A DNA stretch of 64,000 bases from positions 213,581,504 through 213,645,503 of the forward strand of contig CM054113.1 in assembly GCA_028673005.1 (NCBI GenBank), read 5' to 3'. This document shows, piece after piece, positions 49,471-60,599 of the stretch (its first letter is position 1; the number at the start of each line of letters is the position of its first letter). Both the position numbers and the translations under genes were made by a program. This DNA is from Tanypteryx hageni. Lineage: Eukaryota > Arthropoda > Insecta > Odonata > Petaluridae. Below the pieces are notes generated by a model that made no database searches, was not told the DNA's origin, and saw only the letters and a list, made by a program, of their open reading frames with translations.

Positions 49471-49648
49471 CATAAAAAATACTTTGTTCCTTAGGACCGT
49501 ATCCACCATTTGACATTTTTTATTAGAGGAATCTATTTAAAAGGCACAACTCGTCTCTTGCTTTCGTTAAAATCGATCAACGCCGAGGGCATTTCCTTGA
49601 TATTATAGCGCCATTTAATCACATTCAAGTGGCCATAGCAGATTATTC

Positions 49649-49949
49649 CAGTGGTGGGCAACCTATTATGCAGAGCGGACCGCATCGGGTAGTTGCGAAT
49701 ATTTTGGCGAGTCACATTGAAATATGCCAATGCTTTTGGGTTTAAATTGAAAGTTACCCTGAGATACCGTTAAGTGTGAAAATTAAGGTGAATGGAGATT
49801 TTAAAGTTAAAATTTTCAAAATGAAGGTTTAAATATCATGGTTTTACCAAAACATACGAATTTTCATGTTAAATTTTACGGATCGTTTTTTGTTCATAAC
49901 ATCGTGGGCCGCATAAAATGCTCTCGTAAGCCGTAGATTGCCATCCCTG
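49649..49949. mobile_element. hAT-like MITE, about 300 bp
   Basis: The left terminus cagtggtgggcaacc and inverse right terminus cagggatggcaatc resemble each other. Subterminal gcggaccgcatcg and gggccgcataaaatg phrases match the hAT pattern. It shares its end with the MITE at 55668. No 8 bp duplication was found. Confidence 0.7.
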
Positions 49950-51560
49950 GCGTAGACAAATTAATGACTCATTTCTTTATTTGGTTAAATTTATAAATAC
50001 AATCACGATTGAGGGAATATGCCCCAGATAAACATTTTCCAGAGATTATTTTACAGAAGAAATGTAAAAGGGTTGAATTACAATTTACCTTTAGGTTACG
50101 GCATCGGCTATTAGGGTGAATAATATTTTATTAATATGTACTTGCGTAAAGGCTAATTGGCCATTTCCGTACCTCACCTGTTTAATATCTTTAATGAAAT
50201 ATGTAGTTAAACAATATAAAACTTGCAAATAGACATCATCCTAGTCTAAAAATCTTTATGCGGGTACGTAAGCATAGTCAGCGATAACCATACGAAGGCT
50301 CTGAGCAAATGCACGTTTTTCCAAAAAGGGAAGAGTTCTTGTTTGCTATAAAATAAACCACCACTTGATCGGTCGTCGGTTTTGAACTTCACAGAACTCT
50401 TTGAGCGGAAGAGGGAAAGAGAAGTTTGGAGGGAGGAAGGCGGGCGGAGAGAGAGAGAGAGAATGAAACCGATGTGCGCCATTTCATTCTGTCATTCCCG
50501 AAAAAAGGAATGGGACTCGCGAGGATTCCGGATGGATGTTTGTCTTTCCAAATAATACTTAGATTTTATGAGAGTAATTTTATACTTTTTTCGATCGACT
50601 GTGCACATATACATTCTGTATTTCTTCACGTGGAACTTTAAGTTTGAGCGATAGAATAATATAACTTTTTTAATTATTTTATCTTTAGTTCGTTGAAAAT
50701 CTGATAAATTGGAACTGGAATAAAAATATAAAATCTTAGATGATGTTCTAATTTTTCATTAACAATTCCAAATAAAGCTTTTTAAATTTCTTTTAATGAC
50801 ATTTTTTCAACACCTTTTGGTTAAGTTGTGGCTCTAATTTTGCATTCAACCAAATTAAACACATGAAGTCAAGTCCAAATCTCTTCTTTTTGATTTGGCA
50901 GGGACGCATGAAATATTGAGTCATTTGTGATTCAAGTAACGAATAAAAAACTTTTATCGATATTTCTTCAAATAATTGTAAGCTCGGAAATTCTCACATT
51001 TAAGGAAGGTGGACTGCTGGAAATATTCCTTATCAACCGCTTACAAGCTGTGCGCTTATTATTATCGGACATGATAGAAAACGTAAAAGTCTGTTTGGAT
51101 CCTTGTTATAATTTAGCTGTTCCCAAAGTGAAGTCCATGGAGAGATTTCTATGGGTCCACGAAAAGTATTATGCGAAATATCTCATTTTCTTATAATATT
51201 ATTTAATATATTATATTTAGTTTATCTCTTTTTACAAATAAGTTGTATTAATAAATTGGAATTTTTTGTAAATATTAAATTGTAATAATTACAACTTATC
51301 GTACATTTATTTTGGTGGGGTTCTTCACATTTTTTAAAATGAGGGGGTCCACGGTTCCTCGAAAGATGTTTAGGGGATGAATGACCATGTAAACTTTCAG
51401 GACCGGTGTTCTACTTCAACGATGTCCAACCTCTTCTCCACATGTAACGAATCAGCCACAGGCCTGTGGAGAATCGATTCCCATCATCAATCATATATAT
51501 ATTCTTTACTAGAGTGTCCTCGGAATTTCCTAGAAATAACAATGATCTCTCTAAAGATGA
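49950..51560. other. Unassigned AT-rich DNA
   Basis: No recognised genes or transposon ends. A frame of 89 codons at 50927-51196 has no identifiable domain. gagggggtccacggttcctc near 51340 resembles a degraded transposon end but lacks a partner. Confidence 0.4.
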
Positions 51561-51566
51561 AGCTGA

Positions 51567-51900
51567 CAATGCGTTATGAAGATCACAGGACGAAAAGCCT
51601 ACTGCCGCACTTGTCGAACATCAAAAAATCTCACTAAAATGCTAAGAGAAGAGCAATTCTATATCAGAAAAGGAAGAAGAACCAGAGATCCTATCGGAAT
51701 ACTGAGAGCCATATCAGAAATGGCAATAGTCAACTGGCAGAAGGCCGTTGATAGAGTAAATTGGATTATGCTGATGAGGATATAGATATAGATTGGAAAT
51801 GCAAGAGACTGATCAGGAATATGTACTTAAATGAAGTTATGAGACTCAGTTTGGAGAAAGCTCACACCAGAGGAGTGAACATCGCCAGTGTTATTTAATA
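51567..51900 (+). pseudogene. Reverse transcriptase fragment of an RTE-like LINE
   Basis: One frame gives YEDHRTKSLLPHLSN; the next gives LREEQFYIRKGRRTRDPIGI, then WQKAVDRVNWIMLM. These correspond to non-LTR reverse transcriptase: EDHRTISL, EEQFGFRKGRGTRDAI and the region with KAFDRVNW. Beyond two or more frameshifts the sequence continues with traces of LIRNMYLNEV and GVNI, degraded versions of the segment before GVRQGC. The YADD active-site segment was not found. It is a short, decayed piece. Confidence 0.82.
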
Positions 51901-52361
51901 CACAAGTTTCTGAAGGCACTACGTTTATTATAAAATTCTGCCATTCATAAAATTAAACTATTATACTTTTCCGATGTTTAACAATAAAATGCAATTTATT
52001 TGAATGATTTTCTTTAATAGTTCCGAAAATATCTGAATTTATTAAAATTTAAACACAGCATATTTAAATGCCACAAAATTTTCAGTAGCATTTAAATCGA
52101 TATATACTTTCGAGACATCGGAATACTGAGCCAAGTAAATTACATATAAGGAAAGAGCTGCTGAAGCAGACAGTAAATGACAGTTTTACTGAATGCTGAA
52201 TCGATAGACTAAGAAAGGAAGCCTCTATCTGATTTCGTTTAGGAATTAGCATGTCAGACAGACGAACAAACCGAACGCAGGTGTCCAAACTTTTAAGGTC
52301 AGCTGGAAACTTCAACCGAAATTTTAACACGTCTGACATAGTCGGATTTTAAAAAAATACC

Positions 52362-53324
52362 GTTAAAAATTAAGCAAATGCTATTGCTTCAAAATTTAAG
52401 CATTTTTAAGAAATGCTTAATTTGAGTTAAATAAAAATATCACATTTGCGTTTGCTTGAAAGAACTAGAATTTACTTATTTTCAAAAACTTATGCTAAAT
52501 TCTTTATGTATATTCTTTGCATTTTTAAGAGAGGAGGGGAGCTCACTTAAATTTTTTCAAGATCGCTTTTTATATTTTGGTGATAATTTTATCGAAATTA
52601 GTGATATAGTTTATGATTTCACAAGAAGTGAAAAATATGAAAAAAGACGAATGTAAACTAATGATTATGTTGAGTGTATTTCAAATCTGATAATAGGACA
52701 AAATAAAGAAAAACGATTTGTTTTAAGTTATAGTAAATTAAATCAATTTTTAAAAAAATATTACCCAAAATTTATGATGAAACTAACATTCAGCTACCAC
52801 TTGCTTTATAAATTTAAACAAAAACAACCAGCGAGAGACTAAATGAAATGCAACATACATATGGCGCTTTTTCCGTAAAAAATATTAGAAAAATTTAATG
52901 TAAATTAAGTAATTCATGCTTTGGATATATTCCACCTTAATATTTCTTGAAATATTATGGTCAAAGTCTGATCGACAAATTGTGTGCATTTACGTTACAT
53001 TTAAGAATTTGCCCAAAACAATATTAAATGCTTAAAGTAATGGAGTAGCGTATTAATAACAAACCGGTGCCTTAAGTCGGGGCCCTCGTCTCTTTTTTTG
53101 AAACATATTGGATAACACGGTATCATATTGTTCTAATCGATGGAAAGCAATTTGGTTTGCTATTAAAAGCTATTGTTTTTAAATAAATATATACTTTTGA
53201 CACATTAAAAAGGTTTTGCATTGGGGCCCTCAAAAAGTTTGCTACTCCACTGCTTATAAGTAAAAGCAACTTTTATTCGCTCAAAATAGAGCAAATGCTT
53301 TTAGCATTTGCTTATTCTTTTAAC
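52362..53324. mobile_element. Possible DNA transposon remnant with inverted ends
   Basis: gttaaaaattaagcaaatgct at the left and the inverse of the right end (gttaaaagaataagcaaatgct, shown here in part) form candidate inverted ends. Both are followed by a second inverted agcaaatgct-like unit. The interior has a short frame (52456-52656) and, beyond a stop, KRFVLSYSKLNQFLKKYYP, which looks like decayed coding sequence I cannot assign. A MITE sits in its right half. No target duplication was found. Confidence 0.45.
53038..53252. mobile_element. Short hAT-like MITE, 215 bp
   Basis: The left end taatggagtagc and inverse right end cagtggagtagc match at 10 of 12 positions. Subterminal cggggccctcg and ttggggccctc are mirrored. 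Possible target copies are cttaaag on the left and cttataag on the right, differing by one missing T. No coding content. Confidence 0.7.
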
Positions 53325-53821
53325 AAATTGTTTTGCTTTTACTGTTTTCTTTAAACATTTGCTAGTTTTTCTTCATTCGGCCCAAAAAAATAGCTTGAAC
53401 TCACTAACAGACCAATGAACATACAACATGCGCCATCATTCGCCTGAATATTCGGGGTTCGTAGTGAAGATAATTGGAATCGTTATGAGTGACGCTGGCA
53501 ATTTTAGCAGATTTGTCGCGCGTCTCTCTGGGCGACTTTTGCAGTCTAAAGAGAAAAATATAAAAACTCGAAGTAATTAAATTCGCTGTTCTATAGATGG
53601 ATTAAAAAGCATGTTCTAATATAAACGAAAGATTCATAGGTGCATGAAATAAATTTTCGCGGTCGCTTAAGCTGTATCAATGAGTTAAGCTAGCCTGAGG
53701 TTGGAATCCCAAATAATATATTATACAGGCAGTCTCCGCTTTTCGCCGTTCCGGTCATACGCCAGTTCCTAATTGACAGCATTGTCTCAATCCTTCGTCC
53801 TCGTTATCCGCTTTTTAGATA

Positions 53822-55154
53822 CTAGAGTAATTTTTAAAGTAAGAACAGTTTTGGTCATAAAAAAATAAAAACTTTATATATCCAAATAATTTTATTGCTA
53901 CTACTACGTACAACGTTTCTTTATTTTTCTACAAAGTCTCCATAGAGATCCAGGCATTTGTTCAGACGTGGCACGAGCTTGATGATCCCCTCATCATAGA
54001 AGTCGGCCGTCAGTCCATTCAACCAACCCACAACTGTTTCTTTCACTTTTTCATCAGTTTCCATCCGTTTGCCGCCCAAAAACTCCTTCAGTATTGTGAA
54101 AAGATGGAAGTCCGAAGGTGCCAGGTCAGGACTGTAGGGAGGTTGGTCGAGGATTTCCAAAATCAAATTTCTCCAACAGCGCTTGTGGTTTTTGTGCAAC
54201 ATGTGGCCGCGCGTTGTCATGAAGCAGACACACTCCCCTAGTGAGTAGGCCGCGCCGGCGGTTTTGGATAGCGCGCCGTAGCCTTGTCAATATTTCACAA
54301 TATGCGTTTGCATTGCTGGTTTATCCGCGAGTCAAGAAGTCAACCAAAAGAACGCCTTTCCTGTCCCAAAAAACGGTGGGCATGATTTTCAAAGTTGAAG
54401 GTGTCTGCTTGAATTTTCGTGGTTTTGTCGGAGTGTGGGGGTGATGCCATTCAAGAGACTGCTACTACTCTCTGGCGTGTAGTGTGAGACCCAAGTCTCA
54501 TCTCCCGTCAAGATATGGCCCAAGAATTCATCACCATCTCTGTGGTAGCGTTCCAAAAACTACAGAGCAACCCATGCGTTTCTGCTTGTGTGCGTCTGTG
54601 AGCATTCTTGGAACCCACCTGGCACAAATTTTTCCATATTGGAGGTGAGCTGTGACAATCTTATAGAGAACAGATCGCGAAACATTTGGAAAAGCCTCAT
54701 GAAGCTCATCAATAGTGAAGCGCCTGCTTTCACGAACGTGCGCATCGACCTTGTTTTTCAAGCTCTCACTCCTGACAGACGGGCGTCCAAATCGTGCGTC
54801 ATCGTGCACATTTGTCCTTCCACCATTAAACAGACGACACCACTTTCGCACATTCCCTTCGTTCATTAAACCTTCCCCATACATTTCCACAAGTTGGCGA
54901 TGGATTTCGGCAGAGCGAATTTTTTTCGCGTTCAAAAATCTAATCACCGAACGCACTTCACAATCGGCGGGATTAGTAATAGACATGGTTCTTTATAAAG
55001 CACTGTGAAAAATCAACCAACTCATTCAAATGCTCAGCGCACACTGATGACGTGGCCGGGGCCCTAGAGAGAGCATTTAACCTTGAGACGTCTCCAGTCA
55101 ATGACCTGCGCGGGTAGGGTGCGCCAACGGTTCTTACTTTAAAAATGACCCTCG
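53822..55154 (-). mobile_element. mariner transposon, full length but decayed
   Basis: The left end ctagagtaatttttaaagta and inverse right end cgagggtcatttttaaagta are inverted repeats of about 28 bp. They are flanked by TA (53820-53821; 55155-55156). The length of 1333 bp is normal for mariner. A single transposase gene runs on the minus strand, so both ends and the gene are present. It is inserted in the Tigger-like element. Confidence 0.95.
53921..54986 (-). pseudogene. mariner transposase (DD34D), frameshifted
   Basis: The start at 54986 reads MSITNPADCEVRSVIRFLNA, followed by the paired helix-turn-helix DNA-binding region and RRFTIDELHEAFPNVSRS. The phrase ARWVPRMLTDAHKQKRMG precedes the catalytic part. 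The first catalytic region TGDETWV is at about 54490-54506 (minus), the second, HDNARPH, at about 54202-54222 in a shifted frame, and the third lies in YSPDLAPSDFHLF near 54100. The C-terminus FYDEGIIKLVPRLNKCLD ends at 53921. Length (about 355 codon equivalents) matches full-length mariner. A frameshift near 54535, further shifts, and a stop within the central part abolish the protein. Confidence 0.95.
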
Positions 55155-55667
55155 TACATTGAACGTTTTTGTCGTTCTACTTTTTGTTGTTCCGCTCATA
55201 CGTATGTTCCTAATTGGCAACATTTATTCATTCTTCTGTCCTCGTGACTCGCTTAATACGCACACTGGAATAATTGCTCATTTGTTTGTGAACAAGTAGA
55301 TTCGTCGGGACCAATCTCAGTGTCAACCTTCTCCGAAAACTATTCTTGTGTGTATAGTACGTATGTACTATACCTTTCTTGCATCTTTACCCTTAAATAA
55401 TGATAGAGAAAAAGGAAAATTGTATTTGTTATTGTAGCCATAAAACGCTAGAGAGCCTTTGTGTTTGGAAATTAAATAACGAAACTTTGTGATGATGATA
55501 TGCCAACTACTGATATAGACCATAAGTATGAGCTGTGTACGTTCTAATCAAGTGCATTATGATAATAATATAAATTTTTTATTCTGTTTAACACAATGCT
55601 TTTCGAATGCGTGTTATTGAAATATGTAGTAATGATTGTGTCCGTAGTAATCGTGTTTCTCCTATTC

Positions 55668-55965
55668 CAGTGGTGAGCAACCCACAGCCCCCAACAGCGT
55701 TTTATGCGGCCCGCGAAGCTATGATTACAAAGTAATCCGTAAAATTTAACACATAAATTTATATCCAAATTACATTAAAACACTTCAAATTGAAATGTTA
55801 ACCCTAAAACGTAATTTAGACTTGATTTTCACTGATGTGATGCCTCAGAATATCTAGTTAACGTCTGATTCAAAGTTTAACCCGGCCCGCCGAAGCATTG
55901 ACAATTGCCAATGAATTCGCAAGCACCAATGCGGCCCGCTATGTAGAGAAGGTTGCTCACCAATG
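55668..55965. mobile_element. hAT-like MITE, 298 bp
   Basis: The left terminus cagtggtgagcaaccc and inverse right terminus cattggtgagcaacct differ at few positions. The interior has several gcggcccgc phrases. It belongs with the MITE at 49649 by its end sequence. It lies in the right part of the Tigger-like element. A matching 8 bp duplication was not found. Confidence 0.8.
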
Positions 55966-56289
55966 GTCAATTACTTTGTACGCTTATCATATAATATTTT
56001 AAAATAGGTATTTCCGATAATTTTTGAGTCGTATCCTTGGTCAGGAGCTTAATCCTTTATTTTGATATTGTGTGTATGGAAAATAGTGATCCGTTTTTCG
56101 TCGCGGTTTCCAGGAACGTAACCTGACGTAAAAGCGGGGACTGCCTGTATTCAGTGAGATCGTGTTTTATTTGCGTGCTACAGCTTAAGCATGAACGCGC
56201 GTGTATGAGCACACTTTTGTGTGAGCGTGTTTGTTTGTTTGTTTACGTGTGTATGTGCGAGTGAACGTGTTTGCGAGAAAGTGCGTGTA

Positions 56290-56680
56290 TGTATACATGA
56301 ACTTTTATATCGGAAGCTGATTTTTAGGCTATAAGAAGCAAAGTTGATGAATTGACGTGTTACACATGTCCGCATAAAGCTCAAACTAAATTTTGACATT
56401 TGATAAGGAGAAAAATCCTGTACTTAACCGGGAACCAAACCCGGGTCTCCCTACTTGCCGTATAGGTGCTTTAAACAAATGAGCTATCAAGCCAGCATGA
56501 TTCTCCATTCTCGAATTGGGATATTTCCGGCGAGAGAAGGGCTACCTGAGTAGTAAACCTTCAACACCAAGTGTCCTCATAGAGGCATCGCGGAAAAAAC
56601 CTCTACTTTATTCCAAGAAAGGGAGATGACTTCATATAAAAAGAAACAAAGTTGATGAAATGACGTGTTATGCGGACTGC
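56290..56680. repeat. MITE-derived fragments around a SINE
   Basis: 56330-56405 (caaagttgatgaattgacgt, then gtccgcataaagctc and aaattttgacatttg) matches 17765-17845 inside the hAT MITE. The phrase caaagttgatgaaatgacgt returns at 56646. The tRNA-like segment lies between the two copies, which suggests insertion into, or duplication of, a MITE copy. Confidence 0.6.
56428..56496 (-). mobile_element. tRNA-derived SINE head
   Basis: On the minus strand gctggct is followed by an A-box-like tgatagctcatttgtttaaa, a five-base-pair anticodon-like stem (cctat/gtagg) with a seven-base loop, and a perfect T-arm, ccgggtttggttcccgg. The 3' acceptor strand is replaced by ttaagtacagg and position 33 of the loop is C rather than T. 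It is therefore a SINE head, not a working tRNA gene. Confidence 0.72.
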
Positions 56681-56833
56681 ATATAATACATAATTTTGTA
56701 TACACCTCACCCTCCCTCTTTTTTCCTAACCATCACTTAACCACCATCCAATAGCTTTCTGTTTAACCACGCTTTTCTTCCTTCCCCACTTTCTTCCTCC
56801 CTATATATTAAACTGTTGGTTACACCTTGTTAC

Positions 56834-56866
56834 CTGATGATGTTACGATCGTAGCGAAACCGTTCA
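56834..56866 (+). ncRNA. Hammerhead-like motif, weak
   Basis: CTGATGA (56834-56840) is followed by one extra T, GTTAC (56842-56846), a gatc loop, GTAGC (56851-56855) and GAAAC. This gives the two conserved boxes with a 5 bp stem II (one G-U pair). Stem III and a core-proximal stem I are poor; distal aactgtt/aacagtt pairing is possible. It could be a decayed end of a Penelope-like element. Confidence 0.35.
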
Positions 56867-57011
56867 TGTTTTAATAAATTTCTGCTTAGGAAACAGTTGA
56901 ACTTCATTTGTATCATAAGTAAATTCCACAAAGTGGAGTCTGAGCTTATTGATGACTATCACTCTGTACGGAGCAAAATCCTTGACCCCTTGGAAAAATT
57001 ATATAAAATAG

Positions 57012-57300
57012 CTAGATAGCTTCGAAATGTGGACATGGAGGTCAATGTTGAAGATAAAATGGACAGATAGGATAAAAAACGAGGACAAACTAAGAAGGAT
57101 AGGCGAAAAGCGGACAGACAATAAAAAGAGGAATACAACTTTATCGGACTTTATTTGAGGAGAAAGAGCATTAAAGATGGGTTAGAAGAAATGATTAAAG
57201 AAAAATAAAGAGAAAGGAAAACCTTTCAGCTGATAAACAGCTTGATAGGAAAACAGTTATCAAGAATTGAAAATGATTATAAAATGCAGTATTGTGTGAA
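57012..57300 (+). pseudogene. C-terminal part of an RTE-like LINE protein
   Basis: LDSFEMWTWRSMLKIKWTDR followed by IKNEDKLRRIGEKR matches the region after the reverse transcriptase in RTE-like LINEs (FEMWCWRRM.KI.WTD...N..VL.R..E.R). After a frameshift it reads LRRKSIKDGLEEMIKEK, a stop, then FQLINSLIG. It lies on the same strand and downstream of the RT piece at 51567, in the correct order for one element. Confidence 0.8.
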
Positions 57301-57749
57301 GAATCAAGTTTATCAATGAATAATCACGGACTTGACTACAAACAGACTTTGATAATGATTGTGTTTGTGAAATGTTTTCAATAAATCTTCCGAAATAATG
57401 GTTTGCCCAGGGTCACACTAAAATTTTAAATGTGTAATAATAACGTTCATTATAATGGCTATTTTTTCAGCATATTTATGCTACTATTTATGATTTTTCT
57501 GTATGTAACTAACACAACAAGTAAGATACCTTTCCTTAAGCAGCAGGTGGTAGCTCATTTTTTATTAATTTTCAGGGTTCTGATTTTCCTCACTTTTTGT
57601 GGAGGGACGAACCGCGCTCTTGAAATTCAGATCCTTATTAGATCATCCCATTTGTGAAAAATTCACTCCTGTATCTTCGGTAGTTTGGCTGCTACAATAT
57701 CATTTAGAAATTTTTAATTTTTCCGATTTTGATTCCATCTAGCGGAAAC

Positions 57750-58365
57750 TCTATGAAGTTTGTACCATGAAAATTCAATCGGTTGAAACTTAATGGATTG
57801 ATAAGAGCTATCTAATTTAAAAAGCAGTTTTCTAATATTTCTAGTAGTTTGGGTACAATAGCATTTCAAATTTTGAATTTTCAGAAATTGAAACCATCTA
57901 TAATGCGTTTCAAATGACATTTCGTTCATATTTGGGACCGCTCATATGTCTCCGCTGCTAGGGGTTGGGGCAATGTCTCCTGTCAAAGAACTCGTACTCG
58001 GCGTTGCTGTATCTACTACACTGGAATGTACCTTGCGGTGAGCTCTTGAGGCAAAGGGAACTGCACAGCTTCAGCGGCGTAAGCACTTGGCAACACAGCA
58101 CACACAGACTCGACGTTTCCACGGGAGAGACTTGAGAGTGATCGAGTTATCGTCCAAGGAGACCCCACCTACTTCATTCTTAGTGGTTCCTTCAAGATCA
58201 TGCTTCCGAAAGCTTTTACTACTTCTTTCTCTTTTTAAACATCCAAATTATTTGAAACGCACTGTAGAGGAAAATCTATGAACTACCATGAAAATTTGAT
58301 CAATTTAAACTTAATGGATAGATAAGAGCTATCCATTTCAAAACGAGTTCTTCAAATATCTCTTA
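57750..58365. repeat. Two diverged copies of a roughly 90 bp unit
   Basis: accatgaaaattcaatcggt, then aaacttaatggattgataag at 57767, recurs as accatgaaaatttgatcaat, then aaacttaatggatagataag at 58285. Both are followed by agctatc. The copies are 520 bp apart and in the same orientation. The intervening GC-richer part (57950-58150) is unassigned. Confidence 0.7.
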
Positions 58366-58944
58366 AAACAAAGAAGTTGATTGTCCACAGACGGAGTGAT
58401 CACATAAAAAAAATTTCTTATAAGAAAACGTGGTAAAATTATAATTAATAATAAATAATACAATCCGAAACCTATTTAAAAGTTTAAGAAATTCTCTTAT
58501 TAATAGTTCATATATTTGATTGTAATTCGCTCGCCACAAGTGTGGCTAATCTTGAAATCCTGTTGGACAACGCTATTTTATTTTCTCCAAACGAACTGAC
58601 ATGAAACGAATTTCCCGGGAAAACCTTTGGCGTACGTTTCCCTTATCAAATCAGTCGAATGCTTCATGAGATAAAAGACTCAAATGGACGTACAGATGGA
58701 CGGACATAACTTCCCTTTCCTGATTTTTACATTGTGCAATGCGGAGAATAATTCACAAAAATTAATGGAATACGTGTAATAATGATTTTGATTAAATTAC
58801 AAGTTGAGTTACACTTATTTATTTAAATACCTAATGAGCTGAATTAAATAAACTTCTGCTTCTATTTAACTTTTTATTATTCATTCAATTGGATTCCCAA
58901 GTTCATAATATATTGAGTTTTCAGTTATTAATTTTAATTTCATA
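58366..58944. other. Unassigned AT-rich DNA
   Basis: Nothing recognised apart from cagatggacggaca near 58692, similar in style to the repeat end near 49430. Confidence 0.4.
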
Positions 58945-58946
58945 TA

Positions 58947-60593
58947 GGGTAAAGCGAGGAGAGATGACAGGGGTAGGAGAAATGACGCATCTCTGGTTTC
59001 CATATTCATAGATAGGGGACAGCAACGGCGGTCAATGCAGTGTGAACAGTGAAGCAGAAAGTACACGTTGACAAATTCATTCTTTATTGTGCAGTTTTTT
59101 GTGAGATTTACAAACGAATTTCATTTACAGCTGTTGTTAGTAAGTGCCTGAATTTTCATATATCATTTCTATTATTGTTATTGTTTATGTTTCATGTTTA
59201 TTTCGGCAATAATGAGAAACTTGTTTTCAGTAGATGAAGTTGGGTCGGTGGACACGTGGCATTATTACTTGTATACTGTTCCGCCATGTTTTGTCCGGAG
59301 GAGAAGGGAGCGTAATCTATCCTTACATTTTAGGAGAGACGGCTGTTCGTGGAGGGAGGATAGAAGAGGGGGCCTGGCTGCTGTATTTAAATCGCGGTAT
59401 TTAAAACTTTTTGCCTGTTTCTGAATAAATCTCGTATCTCGTGAACTAGGTATTGATAGTATAACAATTAAATAAAAAATATCTTCCAGCAGAAGCAATC
59501 TGCTGCTAAAATTATCGATTCAGCGTACATCGCAGAAAAAAATAAGAAAAATAGTATCCAAGCACAGAAGAATGACAAATGCAAGAAGAAATAAAAGTTG
59601 CTGTCGGAGTTACAATAATGCTTAAAACAAGAGAAAAAAGACGCAAAAATAGTAAATCAAGAAAATCAATTAAAACAAACAAAATGGATCATCTAAAAAA
59701 ACTGTTAAGCGAGGAAAGAGGTCAAGACGGCGTTTGTATTTTCAGTCTTCATCCTCAGAAGATGATGAAGAACCAATAATCCTATCTGTTGATCATTCCG
59801 AAGACTACAACGTCGATGGATGAGTTGAGTGCCTTGAACTTTACTCTAACACTTAGTCTACATCAGACTGAATCCGGTGAAAAGTGTGTGGCAGATGGTT
59901 ACACGATACATATTTACTCTGACATGTGTGTTTTGTGTTGTAGAAATGAAAAGAAAAAAGAAAAAGTAAGTAAAATAAGTTCATTTCATTGCTTAAGTTT
60001 GTTACGTTTTCTCTTTGAACCTTCAAATTTTTGTAACCAATATTCACTATATTTCATTCTCATTATTTTGTTTTCCAGAGAATACTACTTTTCAATGTCT
60101 TTTACATTATTGCTGTCTTATTAATTTGAATTATTTTTAATTTTTTGTGTTTTATGAACTTTGGGGGAGCTGTGTCGGTTCTCCCTGCTAATCATGGGGG
60201 TCAATATTTCAAGAGTTACCTCTCATTTTTACACTTCTTGAACTTATTATTTACGCCCATGTCGATACTTTTGTAATAAATATTAAATATAAAAAAATGT
60301 ATTATCTTAAGTAGATCTTGCTTTTCGGTTTACCAACACGTATATTCCCATAAGCCATCTCTCCTGACCCATAGTGCGTCTTCTTACCTACCCGAGGAGG
60401 AGAGATGGCAAAAAACAGAGTTTTTAAAAATCGCATAAAATCATATTTGAAGCCTTTAAAAAAGTATTTCTATTTTTCCTAATATAACTCATAACTGTAG
60501 AATGCATTATTGTCTGCAATATCTTGATTTCTCACCTATTCTAAAATCTATGACTTTTTGTTGAATTGCTCGTCGTCTCTCCTCGCTTTACCC
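58947..60593 (+). mobile_element. Tigger/pogo-like transposon, internally deleted
   Basis: The left end gggtaaagcgaggagagatgac and inverse right end gggtaaagcgaggagagacgac match at 21 of 22 positions, flanked by TA (58945-58946; 60594-60595). The length of 1647 bp is shorter than autonomous relatives. The coding remnant near 59640-59950 has the acidic serine-rich and cysteine-rich C-terminus usual for Tigger/pogo-like transposases. The DDE catalytic part is not visible. Confidence 0.85.
59640..59950 (+). pseudogene. C-terminal tail of a Tigger/pogo-like transposase
   Basis: A Lys/Arg-rich stretch is followed in a shifted frame by RRRLYFQSSSSEDDEEPIIL and a stop near 59821. A later frame reads ESGEKCVADGYTIHIYSDMC, then VLCCRNEKKKEK. 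The order (basic linker, SSSSEDDEE acid patch, Cys/His-rich end) resembles PHD-like tails of insect Tigger-type transposases. At least two frame changes and a stop interrupt it. Without a catalytic domain the assignment rests on this tail plus the element's ends. Confidence 0.6.
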
Positions 60594-60599
60594 TAGATG

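Larger units (their letters stand above)
53726..56147. mobile_element. Tigger/pogo-like element hosting a mariner and a MITE
   Basis: The left terminus caggcagtctccgctttt and inverse right terminus caggcagtccccgctttt differ by one base, and TA flanks both (53724-53725, 56148-56149). This terminus and TA duplication fit the Tigger branch of Tc1/mariner. Only about 790 bp belong to the host element once the mariner (53822-55154) and MITE (55668-55965) are removed, so it is a non-autonomous derivative. A subterminal phrase (catacg...gttcctaattg) occurs on both sides of the mariner, near 53756 and 55198. Confidence 0.88.

Noticed and set aside
56428..56496. Minus-strand tRNA gene
   Set aside because: The 3' acceptor strand does not pair with the 5' strand and the anticodon loop lacks U33, so it is a SINE head.
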